DNA of 64,000 nucleotides from Sipunculus nudus (GCA_026874595.1 CM049317.1:54791118-54855117); one strand, 5' to 3'; counted from the stretch's first letter, positions 22,860 to 35,348 are shown. The notes: generated by a model not told the origin, from the sequence alone. Numbers and translations: made by a program.

Positions 22860-24530
22860 CTGAACAGTGTTAACATAACACTTGCCATCTTACCATTTGT
22901 TTATTTTTAAATTGTTAAGTTCGCAGGTGCGTATGGACATGAGAGATCGTGATACGAGTATATCACGTAATCAGTAGCGGTATATCTAAAAGGTGATATA
23001 TTCTTGAACATTCATATCTTTAACAATGATTATTCACATCTTGAATATTTAACATAGCACAATGATCGCCTAGACGCTAAGCATACATTTTGATGCCCCC
23101 AAAAATGATGCTATTTGTCATTCTCAATCTGAAGAAAAGTAATATAAGTATTGAAAATGTACATATTATGTTCTTTACAGCGCCTTATGGCATGTGACAA
23201 GAAAATAAAAAAAAGACGCTCTATAATTGCTGTATTTTATCATAGATATATTATATCATATTATAAAAATAATGGTAAATGACATTTGATTGCATCCATT
23301 ATTTACGTGGGATTTCATAATTTCATACTCTTGCTTAAGACATATACCACACAGACTGATATCTTAGAGACAAGAAATCTTGAAGTCTAGAAGGGCTTTG
23401 GGTAATTTGCATATATAAGAGAGTCGCTTGGACCTTTTTATGTAATAAAGGACTCCATGCATTTATTAACTAGCGTCTAGACTGATTTTCTTTGTTTCTC
23501 AGTCAAATTTATTTCGGCCTAGAGCCAGCAATGCAACCTTTGAAGCTGAACGTACTGTGTACGTATACTGTATAAATAATAAACTCTCTACCTATAAGTA
23601 TTTCATAATTTTATAGAACTGTTTATTTTCATAGAGAGCCAATTTTATGTATGGTTGAGTGTACACCGTTACGATATATATACACGTAGAAAGACCGTTG
23701 CCTCTGGGCGGATCTTTTTAGAGTAAATGTATCATATTCCATATGTCTCATGGAATCGTACAGAGTTCACAAAAAGAATTGTCATCTGGTGTGACATAGT
23801 TGAAAGGTGGTTGAATCTTGATGTTGGACAACTTACACCATTAAGATTAAATATTTTAAAGTATATGTTAATTGGATAATTAAACTGAATCGGGTCATTA
23901 AACGAGCAAAGTGTAAATGACTCTAGAAGAATAACGACAACAATTTAAGTTAACAGAATTTTCTGTCAAAAGTGCTCTTGAGTAAATTGTTTAAAGAAGG
24001 ATCGAGCAGCGACATGTGCCCCCTCTCCCGAAATAATAATTGCCGCTCAAATTCTCTAAAAAATATCATAATTCTCTTTGTTTTCCCCACATAATATTAT
24101 TATATTAATTAATTAACGAAAAAAATGTTTGCTCAATTGTCATTACTTTATTCTTACATATTTACATCTTATTTTAACATTAAAAAAAGTGGGCTGTCCT
24201 TTATGCCAATTCAATGACGCAGTTGACACATGCAATAGCCTAAATTTTCATAGTATGAGATGATTATATGAAAGATTATTGGGGAAAATATTACAAAATT
24301 ACAAAATGACTAAGAGAATTATCTAGAAATTTAAAAAATGTTGCTTTGACCCCCTACAGAGAAAGGGGACTAAAGATACAGTCCCTGTAAAAAAAGAGGG
24401 GGGGCATGTCCCCCTGCCGCCCTCTGATTCAAGGCTCATGAAGGAGTTACTTACAGGCGGTTGTCGCAAATGTATTCAGGAAGAAACGTATAGTATACAT
24501 TTAATATCTCATTTACCCTAACACTTATGT
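22860..24530. other. Gene-free AT-rich stretch
   Basis: No exon, tRNA-like structure or tandem repeat seen. Confidence 0.45.
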
Positions 24531-24539
24531 TTGTAGGCT

Positions 24540-24805
24540 TTTACACCCGAGTCTACTGGCTCATCAGACCGGAGCTTATTTCAGTCTCTGTAGCATGAAG
24601 CGACTTAGCAGTTAAACACCTCCTGGATGGGACCTAGTCCATCGCAGGTTACTTCCGTATTTACTGGTACCCTTTTGTACTGCTGAGTGACAAAGCCACA
24701 CTTGCGGTTGGGACCTTGCCCGAGGGTCTTGGCATGGTGGGGGTCCAACTGGAATCATGACCTCTCTATCATTAGCCCGGTACCTTGACCATTATATCCC
24801 ATCCC
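24540..24805 (-). mobile_element. tRNA-derived SINE, second type, minus strand
   Basis: Minus strand starts with AATGGTCAAGGTACCGGGCT, an A-box-like segment, then a degraded B box near 24755. The body includes CTGCGATGGACTAGGTCCCA and ends in TGATGAGCCAGTAGACTC. CTGCGATGGACT-type bodies are common in invertebrate SINEs. No protein-coding content. Confidence 0.5.
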
Positions 24806-25740
24806 TAACGCTTACCAGGTTACAAAAGCCTTTCTCCAGTAATGATAATTATTTCTCTCCAAGATGGCTTACCGACATAAATACATAAATAAATTAATCA
24901 TCATTGGGAAGATTCTACCTATTTAGACAGCTTAATTTCCGGGATTGCTATAAACTGTTGAATCTTTATAGCTTTCCGTCAGTTTGTTCCGATTTTAGCA
25001 GATACCTGCACTTGGCCATTCATTCATTAACCAGTAACAAACTTCATGCTAAAATATGTTCGCGGTATTCCGTTGGAAAAAAAAGTTGTCATAAAAGACT
25101 GGTAAAATTGATATTCGAAAACGCAGTTTGTAAAATAAATGATAATAATGATTATAAAGGCATTTTGCTTTTGAAAATTCGTGAAGGTAAATGTGTGTAT
25201 TTAATTTGATCATGCACTTAAAAATAAAATTGGGATATTATGTCAAACCACGGTTGTGTAATTAATTTTAATCTCGACCCCTTTTAGTTCGACAATGAGG
25301 AAAATTAACCTGTTCACAAACGGTCGTCTCTTTGCTCAAGTTGATGCTCTGACTTTTATAGTCCATATTTGAGCAATAAGGAAACAAGAAAACGTTAAAA
25401 TTAGTACATTTTGTTAACTAGTGACGCGTTTGACTAGATCCATTGAAATTAATGAATGACATTTCTTAATTATATCTGTAAAACAATTTTTCTAAAAAAA
25501 ACTGTACAGTATACACTCTGAAGAGAATTATACAGTTTCTTATCATGTATTTTAACGGAGTGATTTCTGTAGACAGTTTTAAAACACAAGCCTTCTCAAA
25601 TGTTGTGAGGTAAAAACCTTATCCCTTTTTTCAGGTTAAATTTTCGAAAATTTAGCTGTGAAAGTCAAAATAATATAACTGAAACGCGACTTTAGATAGT
25701 TTTCTAATTAGTTGATGTGAGTTGAAGAAAGTTAACATTT
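24806..25740. other. Gene-free stretch
   Basis: Contains a plus-strand open stretch at 24904-25209 that begins at TTG, not ATG, with AT-driven codons and no domain. Several such frames are expected by chance in AT-rich DNA of this length. Confidence 0.4.
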
Positions 25741-25745
25741 CTTAC

Positions 25746-25885
25746 CTAAACTTTTGGCGCCAGTATCCTCAGCGAAGTAAGTGGAAGTAAGCCGAAGTGG
25801 GACCGCTGCTGTATGTTCGTAACAAGCTGAGCGCTCAATGGCTGGGCGGGGCTGATTGCGTCCAATATATAGCTGTCAATCCAGT
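25746..25885 (-). promoter_or_regulatory. Candidate minus-strand TATA promoter and first exon
   Basis: On the minus strand a TATA-like CTATATATTGG (around 25864-25876) is followed by CCCCGCCCAGCCATTGAGCG, which holds a GC box and a CCAAT-like word. About 100 bases of balanced sequence then end at AAGTTTAG next to a strong donor GTAAGAAATG (25745 downward). This is the layout of a short non-coding first exon. A second TATA-like GTATAAATA lies at about 25940 on the plus strand. Downstream minus-strand exons were not found, so the gene is unidentified. Confidence 0.3.
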
Positions 25886-25889
25886 CGTG

Positions 25890-27535
25890 GTGCAAACTGA
25901 CGAACGGACTGGCGAGTTAAAAGCTAGTGCTAGGTGCGGCGTATAAATACCAATTGGACATTAATTATAGGTGGTGGGCTGCTCTTCTTGGCTGTAAGGT
26001 CACAGGGCTGAACACTTGTAAATCGTTAGACAAACTTCCCCGCAGTGCCGTCGTCTGTGACGAATAATACCTCGCGTACAGTCCTCTGAACGGACAGACT
26101 TTAAGCTGATTACGTGGCCCCTTATGGGACAGCTTTGTCTGCCCACATTACTATCTCCCACTCATTAATAATGTAATTTGTCTATGGTTTCTAGTCGTGG
26201 TAACAGAGATTTGTTAAAACGGATGTCCTGTGACTGCTGCTGGTACGTTTGATAAAAGAAAGTAGCCACCTGATCCGACGAGTGCCATCTTCAATAAAGA
26301 CCCGTCGGAGATACCCCCTCGAACCCTGTCTCTCACAAAAACACGATTAAATGCAGCTTTTAGGGGAAACCTTGTTACCTTACCAAATACCAAATGGTTC
26401 TAGGTAGAGAGCAAGTAAAACATCTGCCTAATGTATGTAATTGTGTAATCTTTTAAATAAATTATAAAAATAAGTTTCATGGATATTGTGCAAATCTCTT
26501 CGGTTCAGATAATAATAAAAAAACGTATTACTAAAGAACGGGAAACAGCAACAGAAACATGAAAAATAGTGTTTTAACGTTCATTTCAATTTCATATGTT
26601 TAAAAATTTTATTCCTGACTGTTATGCTCTGTTCCCCGAACCCCACTCCACCTGTTTTATTGGATTATTTTTTGTCAGTTCATATTGCTTTGGAAAAAGG
26701 ATGTTGCAAGGGAAGACAAGGGAATGAAACACCTTCACAATATTGAAAGTATAGCGGTATACCCTGAATTCAGACATATGATTTGCGGCATCAAGATTTT
26801 AGTTTGTACGAAAAATGGTAGGCCCGATGAGCGGTTGCCAAATTTTTGAGAGGAAAAAGTTTTGATAAAGGCACGGAAATACAACAGGAAGGAGCTCTGA
26901 AGACAGTCTCAAGGTGGGATTGATTTGACAGAGAGAGTTTTTGTCACCAATAGACTCGTACCTTCAAAGGAGAAAACGGAGGAGCGCTCTGTGGATGACC
27001 GCGCCCTCATTTGCAAATTATAGTAGGATTTATCTATGAATCAGAGAAATAAGGCTTCGCTTCACGACAATTCAGCCCAAATTAAAATGGTCCGATTCAT
27101 TTGTCAAATTCAAAAACAGCCTTAGATGACAACCGCAGATTAGATGATGTCCTGTGACCCCTTAGATACAATACGACATGACATGCCAAAGCATAGATGG
27201 CTACTCCTGAATGGACAAATAGGAAAATTACCAAAAAAGGAAGGAAAATATAAAACTTGGGACTTATTTAAAAATTCTTTATATCTATATTAGGTTGTCC
27301 TTTTCATGTGTAGTTTTCTATAAAATCATAAGAAGTATATAAGCTTTTTTCCCAGATTTTAAGCCACATCACTACGAGTGAGCACTCAGACACAACTACC
27401 TCGGACACGTACTCCACCAACTTTGCTTTAAGAGAGGAGTGGAGGGAGGGTGTGTGTTTGTGTGCGTGTGTGTATGGGGTGGGGGAGTTGGGCTGCTGCC
27501 AATTAGTCCGACAGGATATTACTTCAAAAGCCGCT
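25890..27535. other. Gene-free region with higher-complexity islands
   Basis: Segments at 25980-26160, 26240-26340 and 26870-27180 are compositionally balanced and apparently single-copy. They have no coding frame and may be regulatory or old degraded repeats. Confidence 0.25.
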
Positions 27536-27837
27536 TGACCGCTCAGTCCGGTGGCTCATAGTAATAAGTTTATTTTGTCCGCCCGTTGGCGCCATAGCAA
27601 TCAGGTTTTATGTTTGCCTTTCGCCCTATGGTGTTCAGGTATTATGTCCGTACGTCCGTCTATGCTGCAGTGTTCAGGTTTTCTGTCCGTTCTACCATCC
27701 GTCTGCACTGCAGTAATCAGGTTTCTGTCCGTTCGTTCTAAAGTAATCAGATATTCCGCCCGCCCGTCTGTGCTGAAGTAACTAGGTTTTATATCCGCCC
27801 GTCTTCGATGTAGGAATCAAGTTTACTGTCCGTCCGT

Positions 27838-29550
27838 CTTTGGTGTAGAAATCAGGTTTTTTGTTTGGCCGTCTGTGGTGTAGTAATCAGGTTTACTGTC
27901 CGTCCGTCTGTGTTGTAGAAAAAAGGTTTTTTTGTTTGGCCGTCTGTGGTGTAGTAATCAGGTTTACTGTCCGTCCGTCTGTGTTGTAGAAAAAAAGGTT
28001 TTTTGTTTGGCCGTCTGTGGTGTAGTAATCAGGTTTACTGTCCGTCCGTCTGTGTTGTAGAAAAAAGGTTTTTTGTTTGGCCGTCTGTGGTGTAGTAATC
28101 AGGTTTACTGTCCGTCCGTCTGTGTTGTAGAAAAAAGGTTTTTTGTTTGGCCGTCTGTGGTGTAGAAATCAGGTTTACTGTCCGTCCGTCTGTGTTGTAG
28201 AAAAAAGGTTTTTTGTTTGGTCGTCTGTGGTGTAGTAATCAGGTTTACTGTCCGTCCGTCTGTGGTGTAGTAATCAGGTTTTCTGTCCGTCGGTCGTTGC
28301 TATAGTTATCAGGTTTTCCGTACTGTAGTAATCCGGTTTCCTGTCCATGGATGCTGCAGTAATCAGATTCTCTGTCCGTCCGTCCGTGCTGTAGTAATTG
28401 GGTTTCCTTTCCGTCCGTTCGTGCTTTAGTAATCTGGGGTTTCTGTTTGTCCGACTGTGCTGTAATAATTTACAGGTTTTCTATACGTCTCTCCGTGCTG
28501 TAGTAATCAGGGTCATGTCCGTCCGTCCGACCGTGCATGAGTGATCAGGTTTTCTACCAGTACGTTTGTCTGTGTTGTGCTGTAGGAATCATGTTTTCTG
28601 TTCGTCCGTCCGTCTACGCTAAAGTAATCATATTTTCAATCCAGCCGTCGCGCTTTAACTTTAACGCTTTTTAAAGGTAAAAGAATCTTTGGACCACGGA
28701 AAAGATCCCATGCTGGGTGTTCATTTTAACACTGTGTGTGAAAATATTGATTAGAACAGAGGAAGAGAAAAAGCAGTTGATATGGTGAAAGACCAAGCCA
28801 TTTTGAATTAATCGATATGGAAATCTTGAAATGAAAAACATGAAATCTTATACATGGCTCTAATTCAGTGCAAGCCAGACATGTTAAAAAATTGTTTTAG
28901 CCTAATATACAAGATGTGGCAAAGAAATGTAACGTAATCTCAGCTGGTAGATAACTCAAGTATAGTTTTAAAGATTGAAAATATAAAGAAAACAAAGACG
29001 GAATGGATACCGGAATTGAATAATGATATATCAAAGGACCCAAATTAAGTCAGTATTAAATCATATAAATTGGAAGAATTTGTAACGATATGTCACGTGC
29101 AAACTGTCGGGGAAAATAAATGATTCTATACGAAAAACCAAACTCGTCTCAACGTAGAATAAGAAGAGAGTGAACGCTCAATATACGGAATAAGTCTGAT
29201 TATAAATTATAAAAGTGAAGAACACTTTACGTCTTAAGATACAGAGAAGAGTAGTAAGGACTTTTATCAGTTACAAAAACTATAGGACACTATATCTAAT
29301 AATACAGAAATATCAACAGTAAATCATTCAGAATTATTACTTTAATTAATATATTTTAATTATGAATGTGGATATACATAAAAGTCTTAAAATGATACAC
29401 TTGATGGTCATCATTGTCTGTATAATTCAAGTAAGTACAGACTTACAGATGGAAAAGGAACATTAAAATGTTACTAACTCTAATTTCATGAGTGGAAACA
29501 ATTAATACTATGAAAAATAACAAATCTCCTGTAAATGATGGTTATCCAGT
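27838..29550 (+). repeat. Higher-order unit 1 (1713 bp)
   Basis: Monomer array to about 28655, then spacer to 29550. Five 70-bp dimers are seen at its start. It differs from units 2 and 3 at few positions, for example GGGTCATG in place of GGTTTCATG near 28510. Confidence 0.95.
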
Positions 29551-31263
29551 CTTTGGTGTAGAAATCAGGTTTTTTGTTTGGCCGTCTGTGGTGTAGTAAT
29601 CAGGTTTACTGTCCGTCCGTCTGTGTTGTAGAAAAAAGGTTTTTTGTTTGGCCGTCTGTGGTGTAGTAATCAGGTTTACTGTCCGTCCGTCTGTGTTGTA
29701 GAAAAAAAGGTTTTTTGTTTGGCCGTCTGTGGTGTAGTAATCAGGTTTACTGTCCGTCCGTCTGTGTTGTAGAAAAAAGGTTTTTTGTTTGGCCGTCTGT
29801 GGTGTAGTAATCAGGTTTACTGTCCGTCCGTCTGTGTTGTAGAAAAAAGGTTTTTTGTTTGGCCGTCTGTGGTGTAGAAATCAGGTTTACTGTCCGTCCG
29901 TCTGTGTTGTAGAAAAAAGGTTTTTTGTTTGGCCGTCTGTGGTGTAGTAATCAGGTTTACTGTCCGTCCGTCTGTGGTGTAGTAATCAGGTTTTCTGTCC
30001 GTCGGTCGTTGCTATAGTTATCAGGTTTTCCGTACTGTAGTAATCCGGTTTCCTGTCCATGGATGCTGCAGTAATCAGATTCTCTGTCCGTCCGTCCGTG
30101 CTGTAGTAATTGGGTTTCCTTTCCGTCCGTTCGTGCTTTAGTAATCTGGGGTTTCTGTTTGTCCGACTGTGCTGTAATAATTTACAGGTTTTCTATATGT
30201 CTCTCCGTGCTGTAGTAATCAGGTTTCATGTCCGTCCGTCCGACCGTGCATGAGTGATCAGGTTTTCTACCAGTACGTTTGTCTGTGTTGTGCTGTAGGA
30301 ATCATGTTTTCTGTTCGTCCGTCCGTCTACGCTAAAGTAATCATATTTTCAATCCAGCCGTCGCGCTTTAACTTTAACGCTTTTTAAAGGTAAAAGAATC
30401 TTTGGACCACGGAAAAGATCCCATGCTGGGTGTTCATTTTAACACTGTGTGTGAAAATATTGATTAGAACAGAGGAAGAGAAAAAGCAGTTGATATGGTG
30501 AAAGACCAAGCCATTTTGAATTAATCGATATGGAAATCTTGAAATGAAAAACATGAAATCTTATACATGGCTCTAATTCAGTGCAAGCCAGACATGTTAA
30601 AAAATTGTTTTAGCCTAATATACAAGATGTGGCAAAGAAATGTAACGTAATCTCAGCTGGTAGATAACTCAAGTATAGTTTTAAAGATTGAAAATATAAA
30701 GAAAACAAAGACGGAATGGATACCGGAATTGAATAATGATATATCAAAGGACCCAAATTAAGTCAGTATTAAATCATATAAATTGGAAGAATTTGTAACG
30801 ATATGTCACGTGCAAACTGTCGGGGAAAATAAATGATTCTATACGAAAAACCAAACTCGTCTCAACGTAGAATAAGAAGAGAGTGAACGCTCAATATACG
30901 GAATAAGTCTGATTATAAATTATAAAAGTGAAGAACACTTTACGTCTTAAGATACAGAGAAGAGTAGTAAGGACTTTTATCAGTTACAAAAACTATAGGA
31001 CACTATATCTAATAATACAGAAATATCAACAGTAAATCATTCAGAATTATTACTTTAATTAATATATTTTAATTATGAATGTGGATATACATAAAAGTCT
31101 TAAAATGATACACTTGATGGTCATCATTGTCTGTATAATTCAAGTAAGTACAGACTCACAGATGGAAAAGGAACATTAAAATGTTACTAACTCTAATTTC
31201 ATGAGTGGAAACAATTAATACTATGAAAAATAACAAATCTCCTGTAAATGATGGTTATCCAGT
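29551..31263 (+). repeat. Higher-order unit 2 (1713 bp)
   Basis: Same structure and length as unit 1. A private change gives CTATATGTC where units 1 and 3 have CTATACGTC, near 30195. Confidence 0.95.
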
Positions 31264-32976
31264 CTTTGGTGTAGAAATCAGGTTTTTTGTTTGGCCGTCT
31301 GTGGTGTAGTAATCAGGTTTACTGTCCGTCCGTCTGTGTTGTAGAAAAAAGGGTTTTTTGTTTGGCCGTCTGTGGTGTAGTAATCAGGTTTACTGTCCGT
31401 CCGTCTGTGTTGTAGAAAAAAAGGTTTTTTGTTTGGCCGTCTGTGGTGTAGTAATCAGGTTTACTGTCCGTCCGTCTGTGTTGTAGAAAAAAGGTTTTTT
31501 GTTTGGCCGTCTGTGGTGTAGTAATCAGGTTTACTGTCCGTCCGTCTGTGTTGTAGAAAAAAGGTTTTTTGTTTGGCCGTCTGTGGTGTAGAAATCAGGT
31601 TTACTGTCCGTCCGTCTGTGTTGTAGAAAAAAGGTTTTTTGTTTGGCCGTCTGTGGTGTAGTAATCAGGTTTACTGTCCGTCCGTCTGTGGTGTAGTAAT
31701 CAGGTTTTCTGTCCGTCGGTCGTTGCTATAGTTATCAGGTTTTCCGTACTGTAGTAATCCGGTTTCCTGTCCATGGATGCTGCAGTAATCAGATTCTCTG
31801 TCCGTCCGTCCGTGCTGTAGTAATTGGGTTTCCTTTCCGTCCGTTCGTGCTTTAGTAATCTGGGGTTTCTGTTTGTCCGACTGTGCTGTAATAATTTACA
31901 GGTTTTCTATACGTCTCTCCGTGCTGTAGTAATCAGGTTTCATGTCCGTCCGTCCGACCGTGCATGAGTGATCAGGTTTTCTACCAGTACGTTTGTCTGT
32001 GTTGTGCTGTAGGAATCATGTTTTCTGTTCGTCCATCCGTCTACGCTAAAGTAATCATATTTTCAATCCAGCCGTCGCGCTTTAACTTTAACGCTTTTAA
32101 AGGTAAAAGAATCTTTGGACCACGGAAAAGATCCCATGCTGGGTGTTCATTTTAACACTGTGTGTGAAAATATTGATTAGAACAGAGGAAGAGAAAAAGC
32201 AGTTGATATGGTGAAAGACCAAGCCATTTTGAATTAATCGATATGGAAATCTTGAAATGAAAAACATGAAATCTTATACATGGCTCTAATTCAGTGCAAG
32301 CCAGACATGTTAAAAAATTGTTTTAGCCTAATATACAAGATGTGGCAAAGAAATGTAACGTAATCTCAGCTGGTAGATAACTCAAGTATAGTTTTAAAGA
32401 TTGAAAATATAAAGAAAACAAAGACGGAATGGATACCGGAATTGAATAATGATATATCAAAGGACCCAAATTAAGTCAGTATTAAATCATATAAATTGGA
32501 AGAATTTGTAACGATATGTCACGTGCAAACTGTCGGGGAAAATAAATGATTCTATACGAAAAACCAAACTCGTCTCAACGTAGAATAAGAAGAGAGTGAA
32601 CGCTCAATATACGGAATAAGTCTGATTATAAATTATAAAAGTGAAGAACACTTTACGTCTTAAGATACAGAGAAGAGTAGTAAGGACTTTTATCAGTTAC
32701 AAAAACTATAGGACACTATATCTAATAATACAGAAATATCAACAGTAAATCATTCAGAATTATTACTTTAATTAATATATTTTAATTATGAATGTGGATA
32801 TACATAAAAGTCTTAAAATGATACACTTGATGGTCATCATTGTCTGTATAATTCAAGTAAGTACAGACTCACAGATGGAAAAGGAACATTAAAATGTTAC
32901 TAACTCTAATTTCATGAGTGGAAACAATTAATACTATGAAAAATAACAAATCTCCTGTAAATGATGGTTATCCAGT
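31264..32976 (+). repeat. Higher-order unit 3 (1713 bp)
   Basis: Same structure and length. It has one base fewer in the T run of AACGCTTTTAAAGG near 32090 and one extra G in the first dimer, which balance out. Confidence 0.95.
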
Positions 32977-33178
32977 CTTTGGTGTAGAAATCAGGTTTTT
33001 TGTTTGGCCGTCTGTGGTGTAGTAATCAGGTTTACTGTCCGTCCGTCTGTGTTGTAGAAAAAAGGGTTTTTTGTTTGGCCGTCTGTGGTGTAGTAATCAG
33101 GTTTACTGTCCGTCCGTCTGTGTTGTAGAAAAAAAGGTTTTTTGTTTGGCCGTCTGTGGTGTAGTAATCAGGTTTACT
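32977..33178 (+). repeat. Truncated higher-order unit 4
   Basis: About 200 bp identical in layout to the start of unit 3, including its extra G, then an abrupt switch to unrelated sequence after AATCAGGTTTACT. Confidence 0.9.
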
Positions 33179-33289
33179 TCGTATACAAAACCTGCAATGT
33201 AAAGGCCTTGAAAATAACATGTATTTTCATACAGATTACGTGATCACCACGGGCCATGGACCTACCCTGTAAAGAAGCCCATTCCGATA

Positions 33290-33640
33290 TATTTAGTCTA
33301 TTAACTTAAGAATATCCAGGCTAGACAACGCCAGAAAATGCCGATCCCATCTCACACATGCTGTTCGTTTTGAATTTATCCGCGTGTTTGTAACAATACA
33401 TGGCCGAACAAAATAATTAAAATATAAAAAAATGATAAAAACTCAACAAGGACATCTTGCGGCATGTTAGACGAAAGAGAGTTATGTTTTGCAGCTAGAG
33501 AAATTTCAACTTCCGCACAGATGCAACAAACCACCTTAGATTACAAAAGGTTGAAGTTCAGAAGGAATCAGTTCATATGCTTTATTGTTCACCTAGAGAA
33601 AAGAAACGAACAAATAATTTTTAACATAAGTGCATATGTT
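33290..33640 (+). mobile_element. Dispersed repeat family 1, copy 3
   Basis: Blocks AACGCCAGAAAATGCCGATC, GCTGTTCGTTTTG, CAACAAGGACATCTTGCGGC and CAACAAACCACCTTAGATTA appear in family order. The core is mutated (TTTGTAACAATACATGG). It begins about 110 bp after the satellite edge and ends next to a TA microsatellite. Confidence 0.6.
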
Positions 33641-33643
33641 GTG

Positions 33644-33647
<4 letters not shown>

Positions 33648-33711
<64 letters not shown>
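33648..33711 (+). repeat. (TA)n microsatellite
   Basis: About 32 uninterrupted TA units. Confidence 0.95.
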
Positions 33712-33714
<3 letters not shown>

Positions 33715-33717
<3 letters not shown>

Positions 33718-34655
33718 GAATGCACAAGAGGAGGATTTCATCAGAGCCTGTTTTCATTTTAGCAATATGAGCACGATCTCATATTTTGATAAAGTTTATA
33801 TGATGACTGGTTTTGGTATTTTTTGTCTTAAATCTCTAGACTATTTCTATTGCAGTTCGAAAGGGTTGAGCAAATCTTTGTGCTATAAAATCACGTAGTG
33901 AATGTTGAATGGAGAGATATTTCCGCGGTAAAGTAATAAAGCAATTTCATCGCTGCATAGTCGATTACTGTCCTCAGTCTAAACCACAATTAATTCAATC
34001 ATGACGGATTTATTTCATGATATTTATATTTGATTTTAGGTAAAAATCTCTATATTGATTTTAGGTACAGAATTCCTTCCTGGAAAATTTAATTATATTC
34101 ACTCACACGAATGCCAATAGATGAAGGCTTAAAAAAATCTTCATTGATGAGTGACAGCTTCGCAAGTTTATAACACCCTGTATAACGAACAGCTCGTGTA
34201 AACAACAGCGTGTGCTTGTCAGTTTCTAGAGTGTTAACACCAGCAACCTGTCGTCCGCACGTAGTACATCTGACAGGTGAAGCGAACAGACATAACGTGT
34301 CAGTGTCAAAATTCATGCTCGCTTTGTCAAACGCTTCCGCTTAAATGTCATGACTTTGAAAAATAACCGTTGAAACACCCGGAGCCATTAGCAATATTAT
34401 GACCTAAAGACGCATGAGTACTGTTACTGACACTTTGTGATAGAGTTGACAAAGCTTGATACAGGACCGAATTTTGCTCATTAATGCCTCGATAAAAATG
34501 TTTTCCTAATCGTTTGTTCGTCAAGTGAAATGTACATCATTGGATTTATAGCCAAATATCACTAACGAAGTCAGTCGTATCCGCATTATCCTGTTTTTAT
34601 AGCTTGTTCATTTTGTCTGTTCCCCCTTTTGAACGTGCAAATCGGCCATAATAAG
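33715..34655. other. Gene-free stretch
   Basis: No supported exon or repeat. A frame running through the TA repeat (33464-33898) is an artefact of that repeat. Confidence 0.45.
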
Positions 34656-34659
34656 CGCT

Positions 34660-34682
34660 GGGGGGGGGGGGGGGGGGGGGGG
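34660..34682 (+). repeat. G23 tract
   Basis: Longest homopolymer in the window, directly upstream of a family 2 repeat. Confidence 0.95.
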
Positions 34683-34689
34683 ATGGTAT

Positions 34690-34960
34690 TGCCTCCACCT
34701 GGTCGGTATGCGTTCATCCCCGTTCGCGTGTTTTTAGTGTTGTGTGTTTGTTCACAACATAACTCACGCAATCATGAACAGAATCGCGTGAAATGTTCAG
34801 ACCAATTCGGGAATGGGACGATAAAGAATCCATTAGATTTTGGTGTGGATCCGAAACATGATCTGGATTCAAAAGCGTCACCACGGAATATTCACAAATG
34901 TAGAGTCACTTATGCACAAATAGAATGCTGATTTCTAGTTAGTTATACATTTGGGTTGGG
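34690..34960 (+). mobile_element. Dispersed repeat family 2, copy 1
   Basis: Contains TATGCGTTCATCCCCGTTCG, CAATCATGAACAGAATCGCG, TGAAATGTTCAG and AATATTCACAAATGTAGAGT in order. The same blocks occur at 54395-54640 (minus), 54870-55150 and 59588-59775. Non-coding; type unknown. Confidence 0.6.
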
Positions 34961-35221
34961 AGGGCGCCCCCTTGTGGTAAAGACCTAGGCCGCTGGTCTC
35001 AGCGCAAAGAACGGTCCAAACAACACCTGAACCACCAAACTTTTACTTAAGGGGGGTCTAAAAAATCGTTGATGACGTCATTGTACCATGAGTTACCAGA
35101 GAGGTCCCATGGGAGGTACGGGTAGTCTCCAATTAAGTGATTACACTGATTATTATTCGGGTTCAGGATTTTTTTAAAACGATTCTTTAACATTGCAATT
35201 TACGGTAATTTGTTTTTCTAG

Positions 35222-35282
35222 GCCAAGAGAGGAACCTTCATCATTAACTTGTATCAGGGGAAAACCCTTAACGTAAATTTCG
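35222..35282 (+). CDS. Exon-like segment A of a duplicated pair
   Basis: 61 bases bounded by a TTTTTCTAG acceptor and a GTAAGA donor, open in one frame only on this strand: GCC start, AKRGTFIINLYQGKTLNVNF, one base over. It enters at phase 0 and leaves at phase 1. No start codon and no neighbouring compatible exon was found, so it is an orphan. The other strand is also open across this copy, but not across copy B. I do not recognise the peptide. Confidence 0.25.
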
Positions 35283-35348
35283 GTAAGACTGCTGAAAACT
35301 TAGAAACTGAACATAATTGCTTAAAATTACGGTAATTTGTTTTTCTAG

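Larger units (their letters stand above)
27540..33178 (+). repeat. Satellite block with 1713-bp higher-order repeat
   Basis: The basic monomer is about 35 bp (GTAGTAATCAGGTTTTCTGT then CCGTCCGTCTGTGCT). Alternate monomers pair into a 70-bp dimer in which one half carries AAAAAAGGTTTTTTGTTTGG. About 820 bp of monomers plus an 890-bp AT-rich non-monomer spacer form a 1713-bp unit. Marker CTTTGGTGTA occurs at 27838, 29551, 31264 and 32977, exactly 1713 bp apart each time. The first 300 bp (27540-27837) are diverged monomers. The block stops inside a monomer at about 33178. No coding frame is supported. Confidence 0.95.

Noticed and set aside
24904-25209. 101-codon open frame
   Set aside because: Begins at TTG. 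AT-driven codons, and frames of this length are expected several times by chance here.
27838-33178. CRISPR-like array
   Set aside because: The 35/70-bp units are contiguous tandem repeats without unique spacers, and the context is eukaryotic.
33464-33898. Long frame with an Ile-Tyr run
   Set aside because: The run is the translation of a TA microsatellite; the remainder lacks an ATG-based, domain-bearing frame. The same applies to 36093-36653, 19558-19773 and 15630-15862.
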